Positions 31,751 to 40,201 of a stretch of DNA of 64,000 nt are shown here, piece by piece (the first letter of the stretch is position 1; each line of letters opens with the position of its first letter). The position numbers and the translations under genes were made by a program. This DNA comes from Aquimixticola soesokkakensis (GTDB lineage Bacteria; Pseudomonadota; Alphaproteobacteria; Rhodobacterales; Rhodobacteraceae): the NCBI RefSeq assembly GCF_900172375.1, contig NZ_FWFS01000008.1:62001-126000 (forward strand), given 5' to 3'. Below the pieces are notes generated by a model. The model did not search any database. It saw only the letters and a program-made list of their open reading frames with translations, and was not told the DNA's origin.

Positions 31751-32515
31751 ATGACAAACGGGGTAATTTACGTGGCCACAGGCGCCGACTATCTGGCCTT
31801 GGCGGTGGATTCGGCGCGCACGCTGCGCCGGGTGGAGCCTGATCTGCAGGTGGACCTGTTTACCGATCTTGCGGGTTTGGTGCCTGCCGGATTGTTCGAC
31901 CAGATCCATCCGGTAGCCGATGTGCATTTTCGCGCCAAACTGGATTGTATGCCGCAAACGCGTTTCGAGCGGACGCTCTTTCTCGACAGTGACACGCGGG
32001 TGCTCGCGCCGCTGGGCGACCTCTTTGACCTGCTTGACCGCTTTGAAATGGCGCTGGCGCATGATGTGCGCCGCCTGAGCGATCTGGTGCGCGAAGGGCT
32101 GGACCACAAAACCCCCTATGCCTTTCCGCAACTCAACTCCGGCGTGCTGCTCTACCGACGGGACGCGCGGGTGCTGGCCTTCCTTGAGGACTGGCGCGCA
32201 AGGTTCAAGGCGCGGGGCGTGGCGCGCGACCAGATCATTCTCAAGGATATGCTGTGGGAAAGCGATCTGCGCTTTTATGTTTTGCCCCCGGAATTCAATC
32301 TGCGCCGCGTCACGATGCTGGATGCATGGGAACCCCTCGATGCCGTGCCCACAATCGTGCATTCGCACCGCTTCATGGACCATATGCGCGGGCAGGGCGC
32401 ACAGGTCGACACGGTTGAACAGCTGCTGCCGCTCGAACGTGAGGCCCTGCGCCGCGAATGGTCAGGGGATGTGCCCCCCCAAGCCCGAGGATGGCACCGA
32501 TTGCGGCGCGAGTAA
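31751..32515 (+). CDS. Glycosyltransferase (GT8/DxD-type)
   Basis: A protein of 254 residues from the ATG at 31751 (AGGGA upstream). The N-terminal nucleotide-sugar fold starts GVIYVATGADYLALAVDSARTL; the metal-binding DxD is in RTLFLDSDTRVL (near residue 80); FPQLNSGVLLYRRD and RDQIILKDML are typical of GT8-like enzymes. It would transfer a sugar to a cell-surface or small acceptor that cannot be specified. It is divergent from ffh and stands alone. Confidence 0.8.
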   Translation: MTNGVIYVATGADYLALAVDSARTLRRVEPDLQVDLFTDLAGLVPAGLFDQIHPVADVHFRAKLDCMPQTRFERTLFLDSDTRVLAPLGDLFDLLDRFEMALAHDVRRLSDLVREGLDHKTPYAFPQLNSGVLLYRRDARVLAFLEDWRARFKARGVARDQIILKDMLWESDLRFYVLPPEFNLRRVTMLDAWEPLDAVPTIVHSHRFMDHMRGQGAQVDTVEQLLPLEREALRREWSGDVPPQARGWHRLRRE

Positions 32516-32585
32516 TCCTTGTCATCCGTGCAGATTTCTGGAACCAATGCGCCCAACTGTTCAATTTCGCACATGAGAGCCGCAG

Positions 32586-33479
32586 ATGGTCATTGATAAC
32601 TGGGACGAAATCCGCACCGCGTTTCAAGTCGCCAAGCTTGGCACGGTGTCGGGGGCGGCAGGCGAACTTGGGGTGCACCACGCCACGGTGATCCGCCACA
32701 TCGACTCGCTGGAGGCGCGCCTCGGCGTAAAGCTGTTCCAACGCCACGCGCGCGGCTACACGCCGACCGAAGCCGGACATGACCTGCTGAAAGTCGCGCA
32801 AACCACCGATGACCAGTTCAATCACCTCGTGAGTCGGATCAAAGGTCGCGGCGAAGGCGTCACCGGCGAGCTTGTTGTGACCTCATTGCCGGGGATGGCC
32901 GCTTTGCTGGCCCCTGTGCTGGCTGAATTCCAGGCCGAACACGATGGGCTGATAGTGCGGTATCTGACCGGCGAGCGGGTCTTTCGCCTCGAATACGGCG
33001 AGGCCCATGTCGCCATCCGCGCGGGCAAGCCGCCGGTCGAACCCGACAACGTGGTGCAGCCGTTCTACGAACAGGACATCGCGCTCTACGTCCACCAGAG
33101 CTACGCCGACCGCTACGGGCTGCCCGCCGAGGACAGGCTGCTGGACGAGTTGCGCTTCGTGGGACACGACGATCCGGCCAACCGCGCGCCGTTCCAGGTC
33201 TGGATGAATGCCAATATCGCCGCGCACAACATCGTCTTTCGTACATCCGACAACGATGCGACAATGATGGCCGTGCTGACGGGGGCAGGGGCAGGCTTTT
33301 TGCCGGTCTGGTTTGCCAAAGAGCGCAGCGACCTGATCGAAGTGATGCCGGCGCGCGCGGAATGGACCAGCCCGAGCTGGCTTGTGACCCATGTCGACCT
33401 GCACCGCACGCCCAAGGTACAAAGCTTTCTGACCTACCTCAAAGACCGCTCCAAAGGCTGGGCCTGCGTCGCGCGTTAG
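32586..33479 (+). CDS. LysR-family transcriptional regulator
   Basis: A protein of 297 residues: an N-terminal winged helix-turn-helix (FQVAKLGTVSGAAGELGVHHATVIRHIDSLEARLGVKLFQRHARG) and a C-terminal periplasmic-binding-like effector domain from about residue 95. It is not flanked by a divergent gene it could obviously regulate, unlike most LysR genes. Effector unknown. It is convergent with the ArsR gene, 14 nt between stops. Confidence 0.9.
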   Translation: MVIDNWDEIRTAFQVAKLGTVSGAAGELGVHHATVIRHIDSLEARLGVKLFQRHARGYTPTEAGHDLLKVAQTTDDQFNHLVSRIKGRGEGVTGELVVTSLPGMAALLAPVLAEFQAEHDGLIVRYLTGERVFRLEYGEAHVAIRAGKPPVEPDNVVQPFYEQDIALYVHQSYADRYGLPAEDRLLDELRFVGHDDPANRAPFQVWMNANIAAHNIVFRTSDNDATMMAVLTGAGAGFLPVWFAKERSDLIEVMPARAEWTSPSWLVTHVDLHRTPKVQSFLTYLKDRSKGWACVAR

Positions 33480-33482
33480 GGC

Positions 33483-33503
33483 TTCTTTCGGATCTAAATA
33501 CCC
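33483..33503 (-). repeat. 21-nt convergent-junction motif, copy 1
   Basis: On the minus strand it reads GGGTATTT, AGA, TCCGAAAGAA. It spans the gap between the LysR and ArsR stops and overlaps the last codons of the ArsR gene. Three other copies lie at 36855, 41197 and 45984, all between convergent genes. Confidence 0.75.
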
Positions 33504-33877
33504 CTGTCGTCCGGCTCCCCCTGGGGCGCCACGCCTGGCTTTGGCAGTTCCGCTGCCAAAAAGCGCTCGAACGCATCGAAATCCAGCGCTTCGAATTGAC
33601 CAAATCCCTGCATCCAGATGGACGCCGCGCGCAGCGCGTCCGGTTCCAGTTTGCACCACTTCACCCGCCCGCGCTTTTCCTGCGCAATCAGCCCGGCACC
33701 CGTGAGTACCGTCAGGTGCTTGGAAATCGCGGCAAGGGACATTTCAAAAGGCTCGGCCACATCGGTGACCGCCATATCGTCTTCCAGCAGCATGACAAGG
33801 ATCGCGCGCCGCGTCGGATCGGCCAGCGCCGAGAAGGTCGCATCGAGGCGGGAAGCGGGGTCAGGGGCTTGGCTCAT
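33494..33877 (-). CDS. ArsR/SmtB-family transcriptional regulator
   Basis: A 127-residue winged-helix protein: TFSALADPTRRAILVMLLEDD, the recognition helix region MSLAAISKHLTVLTGAGLIAQEKRGRVKWCKLEPDAL, and a C-terminal helical part resembling regulators next to SRPBCC/AHSA1 proteins. The usual ArsR metal-binding Cys pair is absent, so metal sensing is unlikely. No such partner gene is adjacent; the 3' neighbour is the convergent LysR gene. Confidence 0.88.
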   Translation of the reverse strand: MSQAPDPASRLDATFSALADPTRRAILVMLLEDDMAVTDVAEPFEMSLAAISKHLTVLTGAGLIAQEKRGRVKWCKLEPDALRAASIWMQGFGQFEALDFDAFERFLAAELPKPGVAPQGEPDDRGI

Positions 33878-34048
33878 CCGTCTGGCGTACCGCCGGTTTC
33901 GGGCTTGGTCAACCAGATGGTTGAATATTGCAATGCAGCGAAATCAGCGGGTTGAGGCCGCTCGCGGCACTGGCAGTGAGAAGGGGGTGAGCATTAAGGT
34001 TGTGCAATATCAACGCGTTAGGTTGGATTTTCTTCGGTTAACATCCGC

Positions 34049-34077
34049 TTGACTCACAAGGGGGTGATCCATAGGTT
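34049..34077 (+). promoter_or_regulatory. Predicted promoter of the F0 ATP synthase operon
   Basis: TTGACT (34049-34054), a 17-bp spacer and TAGGTT (34072-34077) lie about 30 bp upstream of the atpI ATG. A second A/T-rich region is at about 33990-34040. Sequence match only. Confidence 0.5.
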
Positions 34078-34106
34078 GCCCGCAATGTCTGAGAGGGGCT
34101 TGTACC

Positions 34107-34478
34107 ATGACCAACCCGCTTGATCCGGAGCGCATCCGCGCCTTGGAAGAGCGGATTGAGAGGGCCAAGGCCGCGCAAGCGCCCAAGCCTCGCGCAGACG
34201 AACATTTCAGTCAGGCCAATATGGCATGGCGGATGGTAATCGAATTGGTGGCCGGTCTGGGGATCGGTCTGTTCATCGGGTTGGGGCTGGATAAGCTTTT
34301 TGGCACAATGCCACTCTTCCTGGTGATTTTTACAGGTCTGGGTTTCGTAGCGGGCATCAAGACGATGATGCGATCCGCCGAGGAGATCCAGAAAGAAAAT
34401 ACGGCCACGGCACACGCGCCAGAGGCTGACAATGATGCGACCAAGGCGGACAAGACCGCCGCAGACGAGAGGGATTGA
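34107..34478 (+). CDS. atpI: ATP synthase protein I (AtpI)
   Basis: A 123-residue protein with two transmembrane helices ([22 protein letters not shown] and [19 protein letters not shown]) flanked by charged ends, the AtpI pattern. AtpI assists assembly of the c-ring and is non-essential. It heads the F0 operon; its stop is 2 nt before the atpB GTG. The N-terminus is predicted coiled coil ([16 protein letters not shown]). Confidence 0.9.
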   Translation: MTNPLDPERIRALEERIERAKAAQAPKPRADEHFSQANMAWRMVIELVAGLGIGLFIGLGLDKLFGTMPLFLVIFTGLGFVAGIKTMMRSAEEIQKENTATAHAPEADNDATKADKTAADERD

Positions 34479-34480
34479 CC

Positions 34481-35236
34481 GTGGCGACTGAAGCAACCGG
34501 TTCGGAAAGCAGCCTGACGTTCCACCCGATGGATCAGTTCATGGTAACGCCGCTCTTTGGCGACGGCGCTGTGCATTGGTACACGATCACCAACGCAACC
34601 CTGTGGATGGCGCTTGCTGTTCTGGCGATCATCGCGTTGCTGGTGTTTGGTACCCGCGGCCGCGCGATTGTGCCCTCCAAGGCGCAGTCTGTCGGCGAGC
34701 TGATGTATGGTTTCGTCTACAAAATGGTCGAAGATATTTCCGGCAAGGAAGGCCTGAAATATTTCCCCTACATCATGACGCTCTTCAGCTTCATCGTTTT
34801 TGCCAACATGCTGGGCCTCGTCCCGATGTCCTTCACCCCCACCACCCACATCGCCGTGACCGGCGTGCTGGCGATGCTGGTCTTTGTGGGCGTCACCGTG
34901 CTTGGGTTCGTCAAGAACGGCGCAGGCTTCCTGCACCTTTTCTGGATCACCTCCGCGCCGCTGCCGCTGCGCCCCGTGCTGGCGGTGATCGAACTGATTT
35001 CCTACTTCGTGCGCCCTGTGTCCCACTCGATCCGGCTTGCCGGTAACGTGATGGCCGGCCACGCCGTGATCAAAGTTTTCGCAGGCTTTGCCGCGATTGC
35101 CCTCGTGTCTCCTGTCTCCGTCCTCGCGATCACCGCGATGTATGGTCTGGAGCTGCTGGTGGCCTTCGTGCAGGCCTACGTTTTCACCATTCTGACCTGC
35201 GTGTACCTCAAGGACGCGCTTCACCCGCACCACTAA
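34481..35236 (+). CDS. atpB: F0F1 ATP synthase subunit a
   Basis: A 251-residue polytopic membrane protein forming the proton half-channels. Hallmarks: [19 protein letters not shown], and the essential Arg in [14 protein letters not shown], then [24 protein letters not shown] chose GTG 34481 because GAGAGGGA is well placed before it; a TTG at 34475 overlaps atpI. Confidence 0.97.
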   Translation: MATEATGSESSLTFHPMDQFMVTPLFGDGAVHWYTITNATLWMALAVLAIIALLVFGTRGRAIVPSKAQSVGELMYGFVYKMVEDISGKEGLKYFPYIMTLFSFIVFANMLGLVPMSFTPTTHIAVTGVLAMLVFVGVTVLGFVKNGAGFLHLFWITSAPLPLRPVLAVIELISYFVRPVSHSIRLAGNVMAGHAVIKVFAGFAAIALVSPVSVLAITAMYGLELLVAFVQAYVFTILTCVYLKDALHPHH

Positions 35237-35279
35237 GTCAGAACACTTTCTAGCCAATTCCAACGTAAGGAGAATACTC

Positions 35280-35516
35280 ATGGAAGGCGATATCGCAGAA
35301 CTCGGTAAATACATCGGCGTCGGTCTCACAGCATTCGGCATGGCAGGTTCGGCCATCGCAGTGGGCAACGTTGCTGGTAACTACCTCGCAGGCGCCCTGC
35401 GCAACCCCTCCGCGGCTGCTTCGCAAACCGCGACCCTGTTCATCGGCATGGCTTTCGCAGAAGCTCTGGGGATCTTCTCGTTCCTCGTCGCTCTTCTGCT
35501 GATGTTCGCCGTCTAA
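35280..35516 (+). CDS. atpE: F0F1 ATP synthase subunit c
   Basis: A 78-residue hairpin proteolipid. Two helices with the glycine-rich first helix ([21 protein letters not shown]), polar loop RNPSAAAS, and the proton-carrying Glu at position 61 in helix two ([17 protein letters not shown]). The strong AAGGAG ribosome site matches the need for many copies per complex. An intercistronic hairpin follows. Confidence 0.97.
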   Translation: MEGDIAELGKYIGVGLTAFGMAGSAIAVGNVAGNYLAGALRNPSAAASQTATLFIGMAFAEALGIFSFLVALLLMFAV

Positions 35517-35537
35517 TCCGACGAACCGTCCTTACGG

Positions 35538-35565
35538 CAGGGTGGGTCGTTTTCGATCCACCCTG
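35538..35565 (+). promoter_or_regulatory. Intercistronic hairpin after atpE
   Basis: CAGGGTGGGTCG (35538-35549) pairs with CGATCCACCCTG (35554-35565), 12 bp with one G-T pair, loop TTTT. It begins 21 nt after the atpE stop. There is no U-tract. It may protect the atpE part of the mRNA from 3' decay and raise subunit c yield. Confidence 0.55.
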
Positions 35566-35633
35566 TGCCGCATGAAGGCCGCGACCCGTTCGGGGCCTTG
35601 ATAGGTTCAAACGATTAGAGCCAGGAGACAAAG

Positions 35634-36203
35634 ATGGCGACGCAAACACATGGGGCAGAGGCTGCACTCGACGCAGCTCACGGCGCCGCAGCCGCACATG
35701 GCACCGAAGGTGCCACGGGCATGCCGCAGCTCGATCTGTCTACTTTCCCGAACCAGATTTTCTGGCTCCTTGTCACGCTTGTCGTGATCTATTTCGTGCT
35801 CTCGAAGCTCGCGCTGCCCCGCATTTCTGCGGTTCTGGCCGATCGTTCGGGCACCATTATGAATGACCTTGCCGCCGCCGAAGAGCTCAAGCTCAAAGCG
35901 CGTGACGCGCAAGCCGCATACAACCAGGCGCTCAATGATGCCCGTGCCGAAGCAGGCCGCATCGTTGCTCAAACCCGCGCCGGTATTCAGGCTGACCTCG
36001 ACGCCGCTATCGCCAAGGCGGACGCGGAAATTGCCGCCAAAACGGCAGAGTCCGAAGCGGCCATCGCCGAGATCCGCGCCGGTGCGTTGGAAAACGTCAC
36101 CGCCGTTGCCAAAGACACAGCCGCCGAGCTGGTCGCAGCTTTCGGTGGAACCGCCGATGCCGCCACCATCGATGCTGCCGTCAGCCAGCGCGTGAAAGGG
36201 TAA
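35634..36203 (+). CDS. F0F1 ATP synthase subunit b'
   Basis: A 189-residue protein: a His/Ala-rich N-terminal extension (about 35 residues), one membrane helix ([25 protein letters not shown]), then a long Ala/Glu/Lys coiled coil forming the peripheral stalk. It is the b' form, paired with b encoded 3 nt downstream; separate b and b' are typical of Rhodobacterales and phototrophs. Confidence 0.93.
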   Translation: MATQTHGAEAALDAAHGAAAAHGTEGATGMPQLDLSTFPNQIFWLLVTLVVIYFVLSKLALPRISAVLADRSGTIMNDLAAAEELKLKARDAQAAYNQALNDARAEAGRIVAQTRAGIQADLDAAIAKADAEIAAKTAESEAAIAEIRAGALENVTAVAKDTAAELVAAFGGTADAATIDAAVSQRVKG

Positions 36204-36206
36204 GAC

Positions 36207-36761
36207 ATGAAAAAGCTCGCAACCCTCGCCGCGCTCGCGCCGGTTCCGGCCTTTGCCGCATCGGGTCCGTTCTTTAGCCTGACCAACACGAATTTCATCG
36301 TGCTGCTCGGCTTTCTCGTATTCATCGGCATTCTCGTTTACTACAAAGTGCCTGCGATGCTGGGCAACTTGCTTGATGAACGTGCGTCCTCGATCCGTTC
36401 GGAACTCGACGAAGCCCGTGCGCTGCGCGAGGAAGCCCAGACCATTCTGGCCTCCTACGAGCGCAAGCAGCGCGAAGTTCAAGAACAGGCAGACGGGATC
36501 GTCAAACAGGCGAAAGCCGATGCCGAAGCTGCGGCTGTTCAAGCGAAAGCGGATCTGAAGACCTCGATTGCGCGCCGTCTGGCTGCTGCGGAAGAACAGA
36601 TCACCGCTGCCCAGACCGCTGCGGTGCGCGACGTGCGCAATGCTGCGGTGAATGTCGCTGTGGAGGCCGCTAAAGAGGTGCTGTCCAAGCAGCTGAGTGC
36701 GGCAGATGCGAATAAAATGATCGACGCGTCCATCACAGAAGTGAGCGCAAAGCTCCACTGA
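36207..36761 (+). CDS. atpF: F0F1 ATP synthase subunit b
   Basis: A 184-residue protein with an N-terminal hydrophobic stretch ([20 protein letters not shown], signal-like), a membrane helix ([18 protein letters not shown]) and a cytoplasmic coiled coil ending in KLH. Forms the stator with b'. Last gene of the F0 operon; a strong terminator follows at 36791. Confidence 0.95.
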   Translation: MKKLATLAALAPVPAFAASGPFFSLTNTNFIVLLGFLVFIGILVYYKVPAMLGNLLDERASSIRSELDEARALREEAQTILASYERKQREVQEQADGIVKQAKADAEAAAVQAKADLKTSIARRLAAAEEQITAAQTAAVRDVRNAAVNVAVEAAKEVLSKQLSAADANKMIDASITEVSAKLH

Positions 36762-36790
36762 TCGACGCTGATTTGCGACAGTGATATGAC

Positions 36791-36820
36791 ACCCCCGTGC
36801 TGGAAGGCACGGGGGTTTTT
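36791..36820 (+). terminator. Terminator of the atp operon
   Basis: ACCCCCGTGC pairs with GCACGGGGGT (10 bp, loop TGGAAG) and is followed by TTTT, 29 nt after the atpF stop. Confidence 0.88.
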
Positions 36821-36854
36821 CTGTTCAACGGTGCGCGTGTTGTCGGCGTTGGTT

Positions 36855-36875
36855 GGGTATTTTTGTCCGAAAGAA
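36855..36875 (+). repeat. 21-nt convergent-junction motif, copy 2
   Basis: Reads GGGTATTT, TTG, TCCGAAAGAA. It lies between the atp operon terminator and the terminator of the convergent OmpA-type lipoprotein gene. Confidence 0.75.
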
Positions 36876-36893
36876 ACCGATGGCGGCGTATGA

Positions 36894-36923
36894 AAAAGGC
36901 CGGACGCTCGGGTCCGGCCTTTT
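36894..36923 (-). terminator. Terminator of the OmpA-type lipoprotein gene
   Basis: AAAAGGCCGGAC and GTCCGGCCTTTT form a perfect 12-bp stem (loop GCTCGG). A4/T4 flanks allow termination in both directions; it is 20 nt past the stop of the leftward gene. Confidence 0.88.
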
Positions 36924-36943
36924 GTGGTTTTCGCACGCGGTGG

Positions 36944-37624
36944 TTACTGGATCGGGGTGATGACGATCTCGACGCGGCGGTTTTGGGCTTTGCCTTCTTC
37001 GGTCAGGTTTGTCGCGACAGGCTGGTCCTCGCCGCGGCCATAGGAGCGGATACGGTTGGGCGTCACGCCGTTGGCGGTCAGGATCGTCGACACGGCAGCC
37101 GCGCGGCGCGCCGAGAGGTCCTGATTGTAGGACGCCGAGCCGGTGTTGTCGGTGTGGCCGATGATGTCGACGGTTGTGTTGCTGTAATCTTGCAGGTTGT
37201 AGGCGAGCGAGCGCAGATCGCCTTGCAGATCGGAGCGCACAACGGCGCTATCGGTTGCAAAGGTGATATCCTGGGGCAGGGTCACGACGAGTTCGGAACC
37301 GGTGTTCACGATCGAGACGTTGTTGTTGCCCATCGACGCGCGCAGGTCGGCGGCCTGTTTGTCGAGTTGCTGGCCGATGGCCCCGCCCACAGCGCCACCG
37401 ATTGCGGCGCCCACGGCTGTTTTCAAAACTTTGTCCTTGGTGTCGCCACCGGAGGTGATGCCGGCCAAACCGCCCAGCAATGCGCCGGCAACGGCGCCTT
37501 TTTGGGTGTTGGTCGCGCCTGAAACACCAGCATTTGCGCCGGTTTCATAGGCGTAGGGCGTGGTACAGGCGGCAAGCGCGAGCGCGGCCCCTGCGGCGAG
37601 CAGTGTTGTTTTACGAGCGATCAT
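36944..37624 (-). CDS. OmpA-family outer-membrane lipoprotein (YiaD-like)
   Basis: A protein of 226 residues. The lipobox LALAAC gives a lipidated Cys near position 20. A glycine-zipper segment follows (GAVAGALLGGLAGI, then GAAIGGAVGGAIGQQL). The C-terminal OmpA domain carries IIGHTDNTGSASYNQDLSARRAAAV and QNRRVEIVITP, the peptidoglycan-binding signature. It links outer membrane and cell wall. Monocistronic by context, with its own terminator. Confidence 0.92.
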   Translation of the reverse strand: MIARKTTLLAAGAALALAACTTPYAYETGANAGVSGATNTQKGAVAGALLGGLAGITSGGDTKDKVLKTAVGAAIGGAVGGAIGQQLDKQAADLRASMGNNNVSIVNTGSELVVTLPQDITFATDSAVVRSDLQGDLRSLAYNLQDYSNTTVDIIGHTDNTGSASYNQDLSARRAAAVSTILTANGVTPNRIRSYGRGEDQPVATNLTEEGKAQNRRVEIVITPIQ

Positions 37625-37728
37625 ACTGTCCTCTTGTGGTCTTCTTGCTCAATAAACTTGCGTAACGCGGATGTGTTCCCTGCGCGAGAAAAGTTTCTGT
37701 GAGACGGCGGAAATGCGCCGGAGTTGGC

Positions 37729-38595
37729 CTAGGTCTTTGGCGCTGATTTTGCGGCTTCCAGCGCCAGAAGCGTGCGTTTGGTTGGCAAGCCCCAGTGGTA
37801 GCCGCCCAGCGCGCCGCCCGCGCGCAGAACGCGGTGGCAGGGGATGAGGTAGGCGATCGGGTTGCGACCGACCGCAGTTCCGACCGCGCGATGGGCGTTG
37901 GGGTGGTCGATGGCGCGTGCGATGTCAGCGTAGGTTGCGACCGCGCCTTCGGGGATGTGGAGCAGGGCTTCCCAGACTTTGATCTGGAACGGGGCGCCAC
38001 GGATGTGCAGCCTGCCTTGCCCCGCAAAGGCGCGCGCCACGAGCGGTGCAACGGCTTCGATGTTCGGGGTGAAATCTGCTTTTGGCCAGCGTTGCATCAG
38101 ATCGGTGAGCGCGGCTTGCGGGGTATCGGCGGCGAAGGCCAGACCGCACAGGCCTTTGTCGCTGGCGATGGCCTGCATCGGGCCGAGGGGGGTTTGGACC
38201 AGCGCATGGCGCAGGGTCGTTCCGCGTGCTGCGCGGGCATATTCGCCCGGGCTTAGCCCTTCCCAAGTGATGAAGAGGTCGTGGAGCCGTCCGCTGCCCG
38301 AGAGGCCGCTTTGCAGGCTTGTGTCCAGCGTGGAGTGGGCGGTGGCGAGCAGATGCTTTGCGTGATCAAGCGCCAGAAATTGCTGGAGGCGTTTGGGAGA
38401 AATGCCTGCCCAATCGGAAAAGACACGTTGAAAATGCGCGGGACTGAGGCCGACCTGCTGGGCCAGTTGCGCCAGGGAAAGCGGCCTATCCGCGTCGCAA
38501 ATCAGTGTGATGGCGCGGCGCACGATGTCGAAATGATAGCCCTGCGGTTGTTCGATTTGGGGGGCGGGCTGGGACCAAGGAGAAGGGATGGGCAT
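37729..38595 (-). CDS. Ada-like AraC regulator / O6-alkylguanine-DNA alkyltransferase
   Basis: A protein of 288 residues from the ATG at 38595. The N-terminal part is an AraC-type double helix-turn-helix (LSLAQLAQQVGLSPAHFQRVFSDWAGISPKRLQQFLALDHAK). The C-terminal half is the alkyltransferase, with the acceptor Cys near 254 in IPCHRVLRAGGALGGYHWG. It repairs O6-methylguanine by a suicide transfer. The N-terminal Cys-zinc domain of E. coli Ada, which senses methyl phosphotriesters, is missing, so induction by that route is not expected. The frame is open further upstream through tandem repeats at 38679-38738; that part (KPRPT repeats) is probably not translated. Confidence 0.9.
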   Translation of the reverse strand: MPIPSPWSQPAPQIEQPQGYHFDIVRRAITLICDADRPLSLAQLAQQVGLSPAHFQRVFSDWAGISPKRLQQFLALDHAKHLLATAHSTLDTSLQSGLSGSGRLHDLFITWEGLSPGEYARAARGTTLRHALVQTPLGPMQAIASDKGLCGLAFAADTPQAALTDLMQRWPKADFTPNIEAVAPLVARAFAGQGRLHIRGAPFQIKVWEALLHIPEGAVATYADIARAIDHPNAHRAVGTAVGRNPIAYLIPCHRVLRAGGALGGYHWGLPTKRTLLALEAAKSAPKT

Positions 38596-38678
38596 TGCGC
38601 TGGCCTGCTGGTTGGGAACGTCCCTTAGGCTAGCGGGGCCTCTGCGCGGTGGCGACCCGAAACATGCGGGTTTCGCGC

Positions 38679-38738
38679 GGGGCTTGGTCGGGCGGGGCTT
38701 GGTCGGGCGGGGCTTGGTCGGGCGGGGCTTGGTCAGGC
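38679..38738. repeat. Four tandem copies of a 15-bp unit
   Basis: GGGGCTTGGTCGGGC is repeated at 38679, 38694, 38709 and 38724; the last copy has one change (GGTCAGGC). The array lies between two leftward genes and runs into the stop codon of the Hint-domain gene (38733). A length-variable array is likely. Confidence 0.9.
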
Positions 38739-39371
38739 GGCCATGCGGCGTGCGGCGACTGCGGAGCGCGGGCGCAGGAGCGGGGTTTCCTCGGAGCGCA
38801 GACACAGGCGTGCAGATTGCATCTGCTCAAGGCCTGGCCCGAGGGCGCGCCCGAGCGCGGCAACCTGAGCGCTGTCGAGCCGGGCCAGTGCACTGTCGAG
38901 GGGCAGGTAGCTTTCGAGCCAGACCCCCTCGGCCAGCAGGACCTCATGGTCGCTCAAGGCAAGCTGGGTATAGGCGAACCCGTCAGGAAGCGGGTCCGTC
39001 GGGGCGCTATGTTCGGCCTCGGAAGCGATGTCGGTCACGCGCGCAAGGGCCTCCGGCGTGGCGAAATACAGTTCGACAAGCGGGGAGCGCAGCAGCAGAT
39101 GGTGTCCCGGGGAAAGAATGAGATCATGTTCGGGAAGGCCTTTGCCCAGCGTGCCTGCGGGAATGCACACAGGCAGATCGTCCGGTCCGACGGGCGTGCG
39201 CCCGACCCAGGCCAGCGGGCGGTATCCGTGGTCGCGCGTCAGCACGCGGTCGCCCGCCCGCAGCCATTCCGCCGGGAGCGGCCCTTCGGTGGTTTCAACC
39301 ATCACGCCCGGTCCGAAGCCCGGCGTTATAGAGGTGCTGCCACAGGGGGGCGCCCAATCCATATCCATCAT
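38733..39371 (-). CDS. Hint-domain (Hedgehog/intein-type) protein
   Basis: About 212 residues from the ATG at 39371; GTG codons upstream (39419) are in frame. The family pattern is PGVMVETTEGPLPAEWLRAGDRVLTRDHGYRPLAWVGR (block A-like), then HDLILSPGHHLLLRS (block B-like, Gly-His-His) and YTQLALSDHEVLLAEGVWLESYLP. Such proteins are common in Rhodobacterales, often as tails of secreted proteins. Here the domain is nearly alone, with no signal peptide and no obvious N-terminal nucleophile Cys. Autoprocessing is therefore uncertain. Confidence 0.8.
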   Translation of the reverse strand: MMDMDWAPPCGSTSITPGFGPGVMVETTEGPLPAEWLRAGDRVLTRDHGYRPLAWVGRTPVGPDDLPVCIPAGTLGKGLPEHDLILSPGHHLLLRSPLVELYFATPEALARVTDIASEAEHSAPTDPLPDGFAYTQLALSDHEVLLAEGVWLESYLPLDSALARLDSAQVAALGRALGPGLEQMQSARLCLRSEETPLLRPRSAVAARRMAA

Positions 39372-39556
39372 CACACCATCTCTAGTCACGCCCTGACTGT
39401 GGCGTGACAGTCTGACCACAGGATTAATCGCACCTGCTTATTTGTGCCGGATTTGTCGAAGGTTTTAGGAAAATATGTCGTGATTGGCGGGGCGCGCCCT
39501 GCAAAGGCTGCCTGCGTTCTGGACGAAAGCGTGAGGAGAGGGCATAGGATAGCGCC

Positions 39557-40201
39557 ATGATACGCCAGCTCGATTACCACAAGATACACGAGATTTTCAC
39601 GCGCTTTGAGGCGGCCGAGGCCGAACCCAAGGGAGAGCTTGATCATGTCAATGCCTACACTTTGGTCGTGGCGGTTGCGCTGTCGGCGCAGGCCACGGAC
39701 GCAGGCGTCAACAAAGCGACCGCTGCGTTGTTTCCCATCGCGGACACGCCGCAAAAGATGCTGGATCTGGGCGAAGAGGCGTTGATCGAGCATATCAAAA
39801 CCATCGGCTTGTTTCGCAACAAGGCCAAGAATGTGATCAAGATGAGCCGCATTCTGGTCGAGGAGTACGGCGGCGTTGTGCCGTCATCGCGCGCGGCGCT
39901 GGAAAGCCTGCCCGGGGTGGGGCGCAAGACCGCCAATGTGGTGTTGAACATGTGGTGGGGGATGCCCGCGCAAGCTGTGGATACCCATATTTTCCGGTTC
40001 GGGAATCGTTCCGGTGTCGCTGTGGGCAAGGATGTGGTCGCGGTAGAGCGTGCCATAGAGGACAATATTCCGGCGGAATTCCAGCGCCATGCACACCACT
40101 GGATGATTTTGCACGGGCGCTATACCTGCGTTGCCCGAAAACCCAAATGCGCGGCCTGTTTGATCCGCGATCTCTGTGACTTCGAGGAGAAAAACCTGTG
40201 A
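39557..40201 (+). CDS. nth: Endonuclease III (Nth)
   Basis: A 214-residue base-excision-repair glycosylase/AP lyase for oxidised pyrimidines. The helix-hairpin-helix LESLPGVGRKTANVVLN contains the catalytic Lys, VDTHIFR the catalytic Asp. The C-terminal [4Fe-4S] ligands are C-x6-C-x2-C-x5-C in CVARKPKCAACLIRDLC. The stop overlaps the next gene's GTG by 4 nt. Confidence 0.96.
   Translation: MIRQLDYHKIHEIFTRFEAAEAEPKGELDHVNAYTLVVAVALSAQATDAGVNKATAALFPIADTPQKMLDLGEEALIEHIKTIGLFRNKAKNVIKMSRILVEEYGGVVPSSRAALESLPGVGRKTANVVLNMWWGMPAQAVDTHIFRFGNRSGVAVGKDVVAVERAIEDNIPAEFQRHAHHWMILHGRYTCVARKPKCAACLIRDLCDFEEKNL

Noticed and set aside
38679-38738. CRISPR-like array
   Set aside because: The 15-bp units are strictly tandem with no spacers; no cas genes in the window.
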